This document shows, piece by piece, positions 26,800-36,215 of a stretch of DNA of 55,464 bases. Under the pieces are notes generated by a model. That model ran no database searches. It saw only the letters and a list, made by a program, of their open reading frames with translations, and was not told the DNA's origin. Within the stretch, counting starts at the first letter, position 1, and every line of letters starts with the position of its first letter. Location: positions 1-55,464 of the forward strand of contig PCYA01000016.1 of the NCBI GenBank assembly GCA_002762795.1, given 5' to 3'. Source of the stretch: Candidatus Woesearchaeota archaeon CG10_big_fil_rev_8_21_14_0_10_37_12. Its GTDB lineage: Archaea > Nanobdellota > Nanobdellia > Woesearchaeales > ARS49. A program made the translations under genes and the position numbers.

Positions 26800-26906
26800 G
26801 GGCCGGTAGCTCAACCTGGCTAGAGCATCTGGCTTTTACTGCTGGATGAAACCAGAGGGTTGCGGGTTCAAATTCACAAACGTGATTGAAAGTCCCGTCC
26901 GGCCCG
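26800..26906 (+). tRNA. tRNA-Lys(UUU) with two introns
   Basis: Acceptor GGGCCGG (26800-26806) pairs with CCGGCCC (26899-26905); discriminator G at 26906; CCA not encoded. D arm GCTC/GAGC, anticodon stem TCTGG/CCAGA, T stem GCGGG/CCCGT. Intron 1 (26839-26850, 12 nt) follows position 37; intron 2 (26873-26892, 20 nt) lies in the T loop between 59 and 60. Removing both gives a 75-nt tRNA with anticodon loop CTTTTAA and T loop TTCAAAT. Around intron 2 the arms TTCA/TGAA are flanked by 3-nt bulges AAT and AGT with an inner TCAC/GTGA stem, a good bulge-helix-bulge. The intron 1 structure is relaxed, so its edges may shift by one or two bases. Confidence 0.9.
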
Positions 26907-26924
26907 TTATGGTAATGAACTAAA

Positions 26925-27164
26925 ATGGCAAAAACTTTTGATGTGACAAAACACGTGCTTGTTCCAAAGCACACAAAACTTTCAGAAAAAGAGCGCACAG
27001 AGCTATTTGAAAAATATGTGATTGAGTTGCAAAACTTGCCTCGTATTGCAAAAAACGATCCTGTAATTCAAAGCTTGGATGTTAAAGAAGGAGATATTGT
27101 TAAAATATCAAGAAAGAGCGCAACTGCAGGTGAAACAGTGTTTTACAGGAGGGTGTCTGCGTGA
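26925..27164 (+). CDS. rpoH: DNA-directed RNA polymerase subunit H
   Basis: 79 aa, typical length of archaeal RpoH (RPB5 C-terminal domain homologue). HVLVPKHTKLSEKE and LPRIAKNDPVIQSL are diagnostic. It assembles into the RNAP jaw. Only 18 nt separate it from the tRNA-Lys 3' end, and its stop overlaps the GTG of rpoB2. It opens the polymerase operon. Confidence 0.97.
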   Translation: MAKTFDVTKHVLVPKHTKLSEKERTELFEKYVIELQNLPRIAKNDPVIQSLDVKEGDIVKISRKSATAGETVFYRRVSA

Positions 27165-28639
27165 CTGTTGCAAAGGTTTTAATCAAAAAGTTTTTTGAAG
27201 AGCATAATTTTGTAAATTCCAATATTGAAAGTTTTAATCATTTTGTTGAGCATGAATTGAATATTATTCTGGAAGAAAACAAGCTTGTTGAGCCAACGAT
27301 TATTCCGCCAAATGTTGAATCTTTTAAGATTCGCTTGGACAAAATTTGGGTGACAAAGCCTGAGATTACTGAAGCTGATGGAAGTAAAAGGCCAATTTAT
27401 CCTGCTGAAGCAAGATTGAGAAAACTTAGCTATGCAGCCCCTATATATATTGAGGTTTCTGCGCATGTGAATGATGTGCAAAGAGAAAGTTTCACTACAC
27501 AAATTGGTAATTTGCCAATTATGCTGCACAGCAAATATTGTCATTTGAGCAAATTGTCAAGAGAAGATTTGATTGAGAAAGGTGAAGATCCTGACGAGCC
27601 AGGCGGGTATTTTTTGATTAATGGAACTGAGCGTGTGCTTGTTAATACTGAGGATCTTGGTGCAAACAAGTTTTTGGTGAGTTCTGAGTCAACAGGTGTT
27701 TCAAAACATACTGGAAAATTATTCAGTGAACATGCTTCCTACAAAATTCCTCACACGATTGAGCGGATGAAGGACGGAATCTATTATTTGAGTTTTACAA
27801 GAGTTAAGCGTGTTCCTTTGATTCTTGTTGTAAAAGCTCTTGGTTTGAAAGATGAGGAGATTATGCAGGCTGTGAGTGATGAGCAGCTTGATGAAGTGAT
27901 GATTAATTTGTATGAGTTTGTTGATGTGAAAGATGTTGAAGAGGCAATGGATCGTGTTGCAAAAGCATCAGGTATCACGCAAACAAGAGAAATTCGTCTT
28001 GAAAGAATTAATGAGTTGCTTGATAAATATTTGCTTCCTCACATTGGTTTGAAAGATCAAGATAGAATTTGGAAAGCGCACAATTTGTGTAAGATGTTAA
28101 AGAAATATGTTGCAGTTGAGCGAGGCAATGCTCCGGTTGACGATAAAGATCATTACATGAACAAGCGTATTAAAATGTCTGGTGACTTGCTTGCTGATTT
28201 GTTTAGGATGAATTTGAAAGTATTGATTGGAGACCTATTGTACAATTTCCAGCGCATTGTGAAACGCGGCAAGTTTCCGAGCATTAAAGTTATTATAAGA
28301 GATAAATTGTTGACGAGCAGGATTTATAGTGCGATGGCAACTGGCAACTGGGTTGGTGGCAGGAAAGGAGTTTCACAGCGTATTCAGCGTTTGAATTTCC
28401 TGAATACTTTGTCTCATTTACAGCGTGTTGTTTCTCCTTTGAATTCTAGTCAGGAAAATTTTGAAGCAAGAGAATTGCATGCTACTCATCTTGGTCGCTT
28501 GTGTCCGTGTGAAACTCCAGAGGGTACAAATATAGGTTTGCGAAAAAATTTTAGCATGCTCGCAACAGTAAGCAAAGATACAAGTGCAGAAAAAATGTTG
28601 AAGCATTTGAACGAGATTGGTTTGAGGGTTGCGAAATGA
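27161..28639 (+). CDS. rpoB2: DNA-directed RNA polymerase subunit B''
   Basis: 492 aa, the N-terminal part of the split beta-like subunit (protrusion, lobe and fork). Signatures include GGYFLINGTERVLV and HLGRLCPCETPEGTNIGLRKN near the C-terminus. Starts with GTG overlapping the rpoH stop and ends in an ATGA overlap with rpoB1. A split B is known in many euryarchaea and in nanoarchaeal genomes. Confidence 0.97.
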   Translation: MTVAKVLIKKFFEEHNFVNSNIESFNHFVEHELNIILEENKLVEPTIIPPNVESFKIRLDKIWVTKPEITEADGSKRPIYPAEARLRKLSYAAPIYIEVSAHVNDVQRESFTTQIGNLPIMLHSKYCHLSKLSREDLIEKGEDPDEPGGYFLINGTERVLVNTEDLGANKFLVSSESTGVSKHTGKLFSEHASYKIPHTIERMKDGIYYLSFTRVKRVPLILVVKALGLKDEEIMQAVSDEQLDEVMINLYEFVDVKDVEEAMDRVAKASGITQTREIRLERINELLDKYLLPHIGLKDQDRIWKAHNLCKMLKKYVAVERGNAPVDDKDHYMNKRIKMSGDLLADLFRMNLKVLIGDLLYNFQRIVKRGKFPSIKVIIRDKLLTSRIYSAMATGNWVGGRKGVSQRIQRLNFLNTLSHLQRVVSPLNSSQENFEARELHATHLGRLCPCETPEGTNIGLRKNFSMLATVSKDTSAEKMLKHLNEIGLRVAK

Positions 28640-30438
28640 GTGAAGTATATTTGAATGGTGTTTTTGCTGGAACTGTGGATACTGGCAGTTCTTTTACTGA
28701 CAAACTGCGTCAGGATAGGCGTGCAGGTTTGTTGTCTGGTGAAATGAATGTTTTCTTTGATCAAAACATGGATCAAGTTTATGTTGAAACAAGACGTGGG
28801 AGATGCAGAAGGCCTCTTATTGTTGTGACTAACGGCATGCCTGCCTTGACTGATAAGCATGTGAAGCAATTACAAAAAGGTGAATCGTCATGGTCTGATT
28901 TGATTAATCAGGGTGTTGTTGAATTTCTTGATGCTGGTGAAGAAGAGAATGCATTGATTGCTTTTTCAGATGAAGAATTAACTCCTGAACATACTCATTT
29001 AGAAATTTCTCCTATTGCAATGTTGGGAGTTGTTACAAGTTTGATTCCTTATGGCGATTTTATTCAGTCTGCGCGTTTGATCATTGGTAGCAGAAATTTG
29101 AAGCAGTCTATTGGTTTGTATGCTGCAAATTATCCTGTTCGTATGGATATGGATGTAAGTTTGTTGCATTATCCTCAAAAACCTTTGGTTACTACTGAAA
29201 TGCATGATTTGTCTGAGTATAATGCACACCCGAGTGGTCAGAATATTGTTGTTGCAATTATGTGTTACAAAGGTTACAATATGGAAGATGCAGTTATCAT
29301 TAACAAAGGTTCGATTGAAAGAGGATTTGGCAGAAGCACGTATTTCCGTCCTGCGGTCTCTTCAGAGCTCAGATATTCTGGTGGTCTGATGGACACAATT
29401 GGTATTCCTGATAAAGATGTTAAAGGTTACAAAACAGAAGATGATTATCGTTTGTTGGAAGATGATGGTATTGTGTATACTGAAGCAAAAGTAGGAGAAG
29501 AGGATGTTGTTATTGGTAAAACTTCTCCTCCTCGTTTCTTGTCTAATCTTGAAGAGTACAGTCTTGCATCAAATATACGCAGGGAAAGTTCTGTTTCGCT
29601 GCGTCATGGTGAAGAGGGAGTTGTTGATTTTGTTGTGTTAACTGAAAATGAAGAAGGTAACAAGCTTATACAAGTGCGTTTGAGAGACCAAAGAATTCCT
29701 GAAGTTGGTGATAAGTTTGTTTCGCGTCACGGACAAAAAGGTGTTGTTGGTATTATTGTTCCAGAGGCAAACATGCCGTTCACATCAAAGGGTGTGATTC
29801 CTGATTTGTTGTTTACTCCTCATGGTATAACATCTCGTATGACTGTTTCACATATGATTGAGTTGATTGCAGGGAAAACTTGTGCGTTGTCAGGCAGATA
29901 TGTTGACGGCACAACTTTTAGTGGAGAGCCTGAGGAAGCAATTCGTAAAGAGTTGTGCGAGTTAGGTTTTAATGAAAAAGGAACAGAAACTTTGTATAAT
30001 GGTATGACTGGTGAGCAGTTTGATGTGAGAATTTTTGTTGGCAACATGTATTATTTGAAATTAAAGCACATGGTTGCGAATAAGATTCATAGTAGAGCAA
30101 GAGGTCCTATTCAGTTGTTAACTCGGCAGCCTACTGAAGGTCGTGCAAAAGAAGGCGGTTTAAGATTAGGAGAGATGGAAAAAGACACTTTTGTTGCACA
30201 TGGTGCAAGCTTATTATTGAAGGAACGTTTTGATTCTGACAGAACAATTGTTCCAGTGTGCGAAGGTTGTGGTATTTTAGCAATCCATGACGCGTTTAAG
30301 GACAAACGTTATTGTCCTATTTGCGGTGAGAATGTTGAGATTAGTGATATTGAGTTAAGTTATGCGTTTAAGTTGATACTTGATGAGTTCAAGAGTTTGG
30401 GTATTTATCCAAGGCTTATATTGAAGAGTAAATATTAA
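28636..30438 (+). CDS. rpoB1: DNA-directed RNA polymerase subunit B'
   Basis: 600 aa, the C-terminal half of the beta-like subunit. It carries YNMEDAVIINK, GDKFVSRHGQKGVVG (hybrid-binding) and a zinc site CEGCG...CPICG near the C-terminus. Translationally coupled to rpoB2 by a 4-nt overlap. Complete. Confidence 0.97.
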   Translation: MSEVYLNGVFAGTVDTGSSFTDKLRQDRRAGLLSGEMNVFFDQNMDQVYVETRRGRCRRPLIVVTNGMPALTDKHVKQLQKGESSWSDLINQGVVEFLDAGEEENALIAFSDEELTPEHTHLEISPIAMLGVVTSLIPYGDFIQSARLIIGSRNLKQSIGLYAANYPVRMDMDVSLLHYPQKPLVTTEMHDLSEYNAHPSGQNIVVAIMCYKGYNMEDAVIINKGSIERGFGRSTYFRPAVSSELRYSGGLMDTIGIPDKDVKGYKTEDDYRLLEDDGIVYTEAKVGEEDVVIGKTSPPRFLSNLEEYSLASNIRRESSVSLRHGEEGVVDFVVLTENEEGNKLIQVRLRDQRIPEVGDKFVSRHGQKGVVGIIVPEANMPFTSKGVIPDLLFTPHGITSRMTVSHMIELIAGKTCALSGRYVDGTTFSGEPEEAIRKELCELGFNEKGTETLYNGMTGEQFDVRIFVGNMYYLKLKHMVANKIHSRARGPIQLLTRQPTEGRAKEGGLRLGEMEKDTFVAHGASLLLKERFDSDRTIVPVCEGCGILAIHDAFKDKRYCPICGENVEISDIELSYAFKLILDEFKSLGIYPRLILKSKY

Positions 30439-30454
30439 CGAATATGGAGTAATT

Positions 30455-33127
30455 ATGGCAAAGAAAAACGAAGCAGTTGAGGAAAAAACAGCTGAAGGAG
30501 TGCAGGAAGTAGTAGAAAGAACTGTTGATAAAGAACAGTTTTCACGTGAGCGTATGGAATCAATGACTCACTACGTCTACAAGCAGGTTTCTAGTGTGGT
30601 GTTTGGTGTTCTTTCTCCGAAGATGATTAAGAAGATGGCTTCTGCTAAAATTGTTACTCCTGAATTGTATGATAAAGAGGGTTATCCTGTAGATGGGGGC
30701 TTAATGGATGTTCGTTTGGGTGTTATTGATCCTGGTTTGCGTTGTAAAACATGTGGTGCAAAATTAAAAGAGTGTATTGGTCATTTTGGTTACATTGAAC
30801 TTGCGCGTCCTGTTGTTCATGTGAAATTTGTTTCGGTTATTCTTGATTTGTTGCGTGCAACTTGTCCTGAAACTGGCAGATTGTTAATCGCTCCTGAAAA
30901 GTTGGCAAAAGCAAAAGGACATTTGGATAAAATAGAGGAAGAAGAAGGTCAGGCAGAGCGTCGTAAAGCAGTTAAAGCACTTGTTGCGCAGTCATGTAGA
31001 GGTGGCAAGAATCCGTTTACAGGCAATAAGTTGGAAAAAGTTTCTATTGAGAAGCCAACAGGTTTTGTTGAAGGTGACAGAAGATTGTCTCCTATTGAAG
31101 TGCGTGCAAGACTAGAAAAAATTCCAGATGAAGATTTGGAAATTTTTGGTTTGAATCCAAATACGGCTCGTCCCGAATGGATGATTTTAACAGTGCTTCC
31201 AATTCCTCCGGTTACAGTAAGACCTTCTATTACTTTGGAGAGTGGTGAGCGTTCTGAAGATGATTTGACTCATAAACTTGGTGATATTGTTCGTATTAAT
31301 CAGCGTTTGTTTGAAAATATTAATGCTGGTGCTCCTGAAATTATTATTGAAGACTTATGGGATTTGTTGCAGTATCATGTAACAACTTTTTTTGATAATG
31401 ATGTTGCACAATTGCCTCCTGCGAGACACAGGTCTGGTCAGCCATTAAAGACGATTTCTGAGCGTATCAAAAGTAAGGAAGGTCGTATCAGGCATAATTT
31501 GGCAGGTAAGCGTACTAATTTCTGTGCGCGTACTGTTATTTCGCCTGATCCTTATTTGGCGCTTGATGAAGTTGGTGTTCCAAAAATTATTGCGATGAAG
31601 TTGAGTGTTCCGGAAACAGTGAATGATTGGAACATGGAATATTTGAAAAAATTTGTACAGAGAGGACCGCAAGAATATCCTGGAGCAAATTATGTTGTTC
31701 GCCCTGATGGTAAGAAAAAGAGAATTACTGAGGAAACAAAAGAAGCAGCGCTTGAAGAATTACAGCCTGGTTATGTTGTTGAACGTCATTTGATGGACGG
31801 TGATATTGCAATTTTCAATAGGCAGCCGTCTTTGCACAGAATGAGCATGATGTGCCACAGAGTGAGGGTGTTGCCGGGAAGAACATTGCGTTTGAATCCA
31901 GCAGTATGTAATCCTTACAATGCAGATTTTGACGGTGATGAGATGAACTTGCATATTCCTCAGACAGAGGAATCCCGTGCAGAAGCAGAGATTTTAATGC
32001 AGGTACAAACTCAGCTTATCTCTCCAAGATATGGTTTGTCTGTTATTGGTTGTATTCATGATGCGATTACTGGTAATTATTTGTTGTCAAAGAAAGATGA
32101 TTTGACGCCGCAACAGGCAATGTTGTTGCTTGCCGCTGTTGGTATTACTGATTTGTTAAAGGTTGCAGGCAAGAAAAAAATATCTGGTAAAGAAGTGTTT
32201 AGTATGTTGCTTCCTGAAGATTTTAATTATAAAGGAGTTTCGCGTTCTGGTGATCCTGTTGTGATTAAAGATGGTAAATTGATTGAAGGTACTGTTGATA
32301 CAAAAGCCATAGGGGGAGAAGGAGAAGGTCGTTTGTTGAGATTGTTGCACAAGCAATATGGTCCTGCAAGAACAATCAAGATTTTGCATCAGATTGCAAA
32401 TCTTGGTATTGAGTATTTGATGTTGTCTGGTTTCACAACTGGCATTGCAGATGAAGATTTGCCAAAAGAAGCAACAAATCAGATTGATGATTTGCTTCAT
32501 AAGGCAGAAGAGGATGTTGCATTGCTGATCAAACAGTTCAAAGAAGGAAGCTTGGAAGCATTCCCGGGACGTTCTGTTGCAGAAACTTTGGAAATGAAAA
32601 TTTTGGAGCGTTTGAACAAAGCGCGTAATGAATGTGGCAAAGTTATCAGGCAGTTTATCACTGATAAAAACAATGCAGCAGTCATGATGTTCTCTGGTTC
32701 AAGAGGTAGTATTACTTCTCTTATTCAGATGAGTGCTTGTGTTGGTCAGCAGGCATTGCGTGGCAAGCGCATTGATAAAGGATATTCTGGAAGAACTTTG
32801 AGTTGTTTCAAAAAAGGCGATTTGAGTCCTGAATCAAGAGGATTTATTTTGAATAGTTTGAAGAAAGGAATTAATCCAAAAGAGTTTTTCTTTTTCGCAA
32901 TGACTGGTAGGGATTCACTTATGGATACTGCTTTGAGAACGCCAAAATCGGGTTACTTGTATCGCAGATTGGCAAATGCATTACAGGATTTGAAAGTTGA
33001 ATATGATGGTACTGTTCGTGATGCATCTGGCAGAATTATTCAGTTTGCATATGGAGAAGATGGTGTTGATGTTTCACGATCTGAGAATGGGAAGATTGAT
33101 GTAAAAAGAATTGTGGAGTTGGAATAA
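30455..33127 (+). CDS. rpoA1: DNA-directed RNA polymerase subunit A'
   Basis: 890 aa. Zinc motif CKTCGAKLKECIGHFGYIEL near residues 92-111; catalytic NADFDGDEMN near 490 with three metal-binding Asp; bridge-helix region GYLYRRLANALQDL near the C-terminus. An acidic/basic extension of about 40 aa (KKNEAVEEKTAEGVQEVVE) precedes the usual start of the clamp and is not typical of A' subunits. No intein is present by length. Its end overlaps no gene; rpoA2 starts 1 nt later. Confidence 0.97.
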   Translation: MAKKNEAVEEKTAEGVQEVVERTVDKEQFSRERMESMTHYVYKQVSSVVFGVLSPKMIKKMASAKIVTPELYDKEGYPVDGGLMDVRLGVIDPGLRCKTCGAKLKECIGHFGYIELARPVVHVKFVSVILDLLRATCPETGRLLIAPEKLAKAKGHLDKIEEEEGQAERRKAVKALVAQSCRGGKNPFTGNKLEKVSIEKPTGFVEGDRRLSPIEVRARLEKIPDEDLEIFGLNPNTARPEWMILTVLPIPPVTVRPSITLESGERSEDDLTHKLGDIVRINQRLFENINAGAPEIIIEDLWDLLQYHVTTFFDNDVAQLPPARHRSGQPLKTISERIKSKEGRIRHNLAGKRTNFCARTVISPDPYLALDEVGVPKIIAMKLSVPETVNDWNMEYLKKFVQRGPQEYPGANYVVRPDGKKKRITEETKEAALEELQPGYVVERHLMDGDIAIFNRQPSLHRMSMMCHRVRVLPGRTLRLNPAVCNPYNADFDGDEMNLHIPQTEESRAEAEILMQVQTQLISPRYGLSVIGCIHDAITGNYLLSKKDDLTPQQAMLLLAAVGITDLLKVAGKKKISGKEVFSMLLPEDFNYKGVSRSGDPVVIKDGKLIEGTVDTKAIGGEGEGRLLRLLHKQYGPARTIKILHQIANLGIEYLMLSGFTTGIADEDLPKEATNQIDDLLHKAEEDVALLIKQFKEGSLEAFPGRSVAETLEMKILERLNKARNECGKVIRQFITDKNNAAVMMFSGSRGSITSLIQMSACVGQQALRGKRIDKGYSGRTLSCFKKGDLSPESRGFILNSLKKGINPKEFFFFAMTGRDSLMDTALRTPKSGYLYRRLANALQDLKVEYDGTVRDASGRIIQFAYGEDGVDVSRSENGKIDVKRIVELE

Positions 33128-33128
33128 A

Positions 33129-34259
33129 ATGGTGCATAAAGATCTTGCAGAATTTGAAGATAAGCTTCCATTGAAGTTGCTTCAGGAAATTGAAGAGCTT
33201 GCTCCTGCAGCAAAACTTAAGAAAATTGCAAAAAAAGTTTTGGAAGAGTATGAAGCTGCAAAGATTGATGCAGGTGAAGCTGTTGGTTTAGTTAGTGCAG
33301 AAAGTATTGGCGAGCCAGGCACACAGATGACTTTGAATACATTCCACTTTGCAGGTGTTGCAGAGATGAATGTTACGATGGGTTTGCCTCGTATTATTGA
33401 AATTTTGGACGGCAGAAAATCTATTAAAACTCCGAACATGGAAATTTATTTGAAATCACCGTACAATAAAGGCAAGGATATTCGTGAAATTGCTTTGCGT
33501 GTTAAGGAAACTAGTTTGGGAGATGTTGCAAAAGAATTCTCTTTAAATATTGGTGATTTGACAATTGATGTTGTTCTCGATGAAGCAACTGTTAAGCTTG
33601 TTGATGCAACTTTTGATGAGATTGCAAAGGCAGTTGAAAAAGGTTTGACGGGTGTTTCTGTTAAACGTTCAGGTAATGTGTTAACGTTGAAGTTAAAAGA
33701 AAAAGATGAAACAAAAGGTTTGAATGAATTATATAGGGTTAAGGAAAGGGCGAAAGATGTGTATGTGAAAGGTGTTAAGGGAGTTACGCAGGTTCTTCCA
33801 GTGAAACGTCAGGAAGAATTTATTATTATCACTGCAGGAAGTAATTTGAAAAAGGTTTTTGAGCTTGATTTTGTTGATACTGATAGAACAGTAACGAATG
33901 ATATTCATGAAATTCGTGATTTGTTTGGTATTGAGGCAGCACGACAGGCAATTATTGATGAATTGTTTAAAGTGATTGAAACGCAAGGGTTGAACGTTGA
34001 TATTCGTCATATTATGTTGGTTGCTGATACGATGACTGCTGGTGGTGAAATTAAAGGCATTACGCGTTATGGTGTTGTTAGCGAGAAGGCATCTGTGTTG
34101 GCAAGAGCTTCTTTTGAAACACCGATTAAGCATGTTATTAATGCTTCTTTGAAAGGAGAAGTTGACAAATTAAACAGTGTTGTTGAGAATGTTATGTTGA
34201 ATCAGACAGGTCCGCTCGGAACAGGTTTGCCAAGACTTGTGGCAAAGAGGGAGGAGTAA
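33129..34259 (+). CDS. rpoA2: DNA-directed RNA polymerase subunit A''
   Basis: 376 aa, the C-terminal part of the beta'-like subunit. It has AESIGEPGTQMTLNTFHFAGV (trigger-loop region) and the C-terminal MVADTMTAGGEIKGITRYG-like segment. The ATG at 33129 follows rpoA1 directly; the frame extends upstream only into rpoA1. No intein. Confidence 0.96.
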   Translation: MVHKDLAEFEDKLPLKLLQEIEELAPAAKLKKIAKKVLEEYEAAKIDAGEAVGLVSAESIGEPGTQMTLNTFHFAGVAEMNVTMGLPRIIEILDGRKSIKTPNMEIYLKSPYNKGKDIREIALRVKETSLGDVAKEFSLNIGDLTIDVVLDEATVKLVDATFDEIAKAVEKGLTGVSVKRSGNVLTLKLKEKDETKGLNELYRVKERAKDVYVKGVKGVTQVLPVKRQEEFIIITAGSNLKKVFELDFVDTDRTVTNDIHEIRDLFGIEAARQAIIDELFKVIETQGLNVDIRHIMLVADTMTAGGEIKGITRYGVVSEKASVLARASFETPIKHVINASLKGEVDKLNSVVENVMLNQTGPLGTGLPRLVAKREE

Positions 34260-34538
34260 ATGGCAAAAGGTTTTACAGATGTTGGTGAGGAATTAAAGCA
34301 TTTGTTAGTTTCAGGAAAGCTTGTGCTTGGTACGGAAAAAGCAGTGAGTTTGCTTCGCCAGGGAAAACTTAAAAAAATATTTTTGGCTTCAAATTGTGCT
34401 GAGGATGTTAAGAAGGGTGTTTATGCGTTGTGTGAATTGCAAAAAGTTGAGTGTGTTGATCTTTTTGAATCCAATGAAGATATTGGAGCAAAATGCAAGA
34501 AGCCATTTGCAATTTCTGTTATTGGCGTGACTGCATGA
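34260..34538 (+). CDS. rpl30e: ribosomal protein L30e
   Basis: 92 aa L7Ae/L30e-fold protein (LLVSGKLVLGTEKAVSLLRQ and IFLASNCAEDVKKGV). Position between rpoA2 and NusA is the conserved archaeal order. It abuts the rpoA2 stop with no gap. It binds kinked RNA in the large subunit. Confidence 0.92.
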   Translation: MAKGFTDVGEELKHLLVSGKLVLGTEKAVSLLRQGKLKKIFLASNCAEDVKKGVYALCELQKVECVDLFESNEDIGAKCKKPFAISVIGVTA

Positions 34539-34948
34539 AATTTGTTCTTGATACAAATGCAATGCAAACTATTTCATTATTTGAGAAATTAACGCGTGCT
34601 GATGTGAAAGATTGTGTTTTGCTTCCTGATCAGGTTATTTTTGTTGTGCAGGAAGGGGAAATTGGCAAGGCTATTGGAAAAGGTGGCCAGAATGTTCGTG
34701 ATCTTGAGAGGAGATTGAAGAAAAAAATAAGGATTGTGGAGTTTAAGTCAGATCTCTTGGAATTTGTGAAAAAAGTGGTTGCCCCTTTGGAACTTGCAGA
34801 TATATCTCTTGACGGTGATGCTGTTATTTTGTCGGCGAAAGATTTAAAAACCCGTGGTTTGCTGATAGGACGTGGAGCATCAAATTTGCGTGCATTTGAG
34901 AGCATTGTTAAAAGATACTTTCCAATTAAGGAGTTAAAAGTGATATAA
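34535..34948 (+). CDS. nusA: NusA-like transcription factor (two KH domains)
   Basis: 137 aa, the short archaeal form lacking the bacterial N-terminal and S1 domains. KH signatures: [18 protein letters not shown] near residue 45 and [17 protein letters not shown] near 112. The ATG at 34535 overlaps the L30e stop (ATGA); a longer frame to 34493 lies inside L30e. Likely binds RNA during elongation or termination. Confidence 0.93.
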   Translation: MKFVLDTNAMQTISLFEKLTRADVKDCVLLPDQVIFVVQEGEIGKAIGKGGQNVRDLERRLKKKIRIVEFKSDLLEFVKKVVAPLELADISLDGDAVILSAKDLKTRGLLIGRGASNLRAFESIVKRYFPIKELKVI

Positions 34949-34949
34949 A

Positions 34950-35387
34950 ATGGGAAACAAACCATCTGGATTGAATACAGCAAAGGCGTTGAAGCGCCGT
35001 CGTCATAAAGGTAAATGGATGAGTAAAGATTATGTTTCGCGTGTTCTTAATTTGAAATCAAAATCAGATCCGTTGGAGGGTGCGTCTCAGGCAAAGGGAA
35101 TTGTTCTCGAGAAAGTTCAGAAAGAGGCAAAGCAGCCAAACTCTGCAATGCGTAAATGTTGTCGTGTTCAGTTAATTAAGAATGGCAGACAAGTTACTGC
35201 GTTTATGCCGAGAGATGGTGCACAGAAATTAATCGATGAGCATGATGAAGTATTGATTGAATCAATTGGTGGTACGCAGGGCAAGTCTAAAGGGGATCTT
35301 CCTGGTGTTCGTTGGCAGGTTATCAAAGTTAACAATCAAAGTTTGGATGCATTATTGAAGAAGAAACTTGAGAAGGCAAGAAAATGA
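34950..35387 (+). CDS. rps12: ribosomal protein S12
   Basis: 145 aa archaeal uS12. [20 protein letters not shown] and the decoding-centre loop region are present, with the basic C-terminus. It starts 1 nt after the NusA stop and overlaps rps7 by 4 nt. Confidence 0.96.
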   Translation: MGNKPSGLNTAKALKRRRHKGKWMSKDYVSRVLNLKSKSDPLEGASQAKGIVLEKVQKEAKQPNSAMRKCCRVQLIKNGRQVTAFMPRDGAQKLIDEHDEVLIESIGGTQGKSKGDLPGVRWQVIKVNNQSLDALLKKKLEKARK

Positions 35388-35980
35388 GCATATTAACTTT
35401 TAATAGATGGAGCGTTGGGGATGTTTCTGTTGAAGATTCTGGATTGCAGCGTTATATTTCTCTTGAGCCTCGTTTTGTTCCAAAAACAGGAGCAAGATAT
35501 GCAGGCAAGCGTTTTCATAAATCAAGAACGTTTATTGTTGAACGATTAATTAACAAAATTTCTATTACTGGTCACAAAAGTAAAAAGCATTTCAAGAGTT
35601 CTGGTCATATGACTGGCAAGAGTACAATTGCGTATAATGCAGTTCGTACTGCCTTTGAGATTATTGAAAAAAAATTGAATGAGAATCCAATTAAAGTTTT
35701 GGTTAGAGCAATTGAGAATGCTGCTCCTCGCGAAGAAATTGTTGCAATTGAATATGGTGGTGCAAGATATCCTAAAGCGGTTGATTGTGCACCTCAAAGA
35801 AGAGTTGATATTGCATTGCGTTATTTCTGTCAGGGAGCATATGATAAATGTTTCAAAAAGAAAAAAGCACTTGCAAGTGCATTAGCAGATGAACTTATTG
35901 GCGCGTTTAATCTTGATGGCAAAACAATGGCAATTGTCAAAAAGCTTGAAATCGAAAGACAAGCTGATGCGAGCAGGTAA
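35384..35980 (+). CDS. rps7: ribosomal protein S7
   Basis: 198 aa archaeal uS7 with [40 protein letters not shown] and [20 protein letters not shown]. It ends the polymerase/ribosomal operon here; the usual next genes (EF-2, EF-1A, S10) are missing from this locus. A T-rich tract follows at 35989-36000. Confidence 0.96.
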   Translation: MSILTFNRWSVGDVSVEDSGLQRYISLEPRFVPKTGARYAGKRFHKSRTFIVERLINKISITGHKSKKHFKSSGHMTGKSTIAYNAVRTAFEIIEKKLNENPIKVLVRAIENAAPREEIVAIEYGGARYPKAVDCAPQRRVDIALRYFCQGAYDKCFKKKKALASALADELIGAFNLDGKTMAIVKKLEIERQADASR

Positions 35981-36002
35981 GTGAATTACTTTTTGTTTTT
36001 AG

Positions 36003-36212
36003 AAAAAATTTCTTAATGTTCTTTCGGAAAATCGACTGTTGGTAGTTCGCCTTCTGGAAGGGCGAACGCCAAATGAATTTTATATTTACAAAGATTATGT
36101 GTTGATTGTTATTGCATTAAAAAAACCAATCGCTATAAATATCAAAAACAAAGAAACAGTAAATGCTTTTAATCAGTTTTTTGAAACAATGTGGAAGCTT
36201 GCTAAAAGATAA
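36003..36212 (+). pseudogene. C-terminal remnant of a TrmB-like regulator
   Basis: About 69 codons are open without a start codon of normal context: the frame reads NEFYIYKDYVLIVIALKKPI then NKETVNAFNQFFETMWKLAK and a stop at 36210. The ending resembles the C-terminal sugar/effector domain of archaeal TrmB-type helix-turn-helix regulators. A TAG at 36000 closes the frame upstream and no HTH domain is present. A hairpin (GTTCGCC/GGCGAAC, 36045-36067) interrupts it. I read this as a decayed fragment. Confidence 0.5.
36045..36067. other. GC-rich hairpin downstream of rps7
   Basis: Arms GTTCGCCTTC and GAAGGGCGAAC pair with one bulged G around a 2-nt turn. It is 65 nt after the rps7 stop and may shape the 3' end of the operon mRNA, or be a repeat remnant. 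Confidence 0.4.
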
Positions 36213-36215
36213 TTG

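Noticed and set aside
26705-26809. 34-codon frame ATG to TAG between the strong TATA box and the tRNA
   Set aside because: Its last codons lie inside the tRNA acceptor stem, it has no ribosome site and a random-looking composition.
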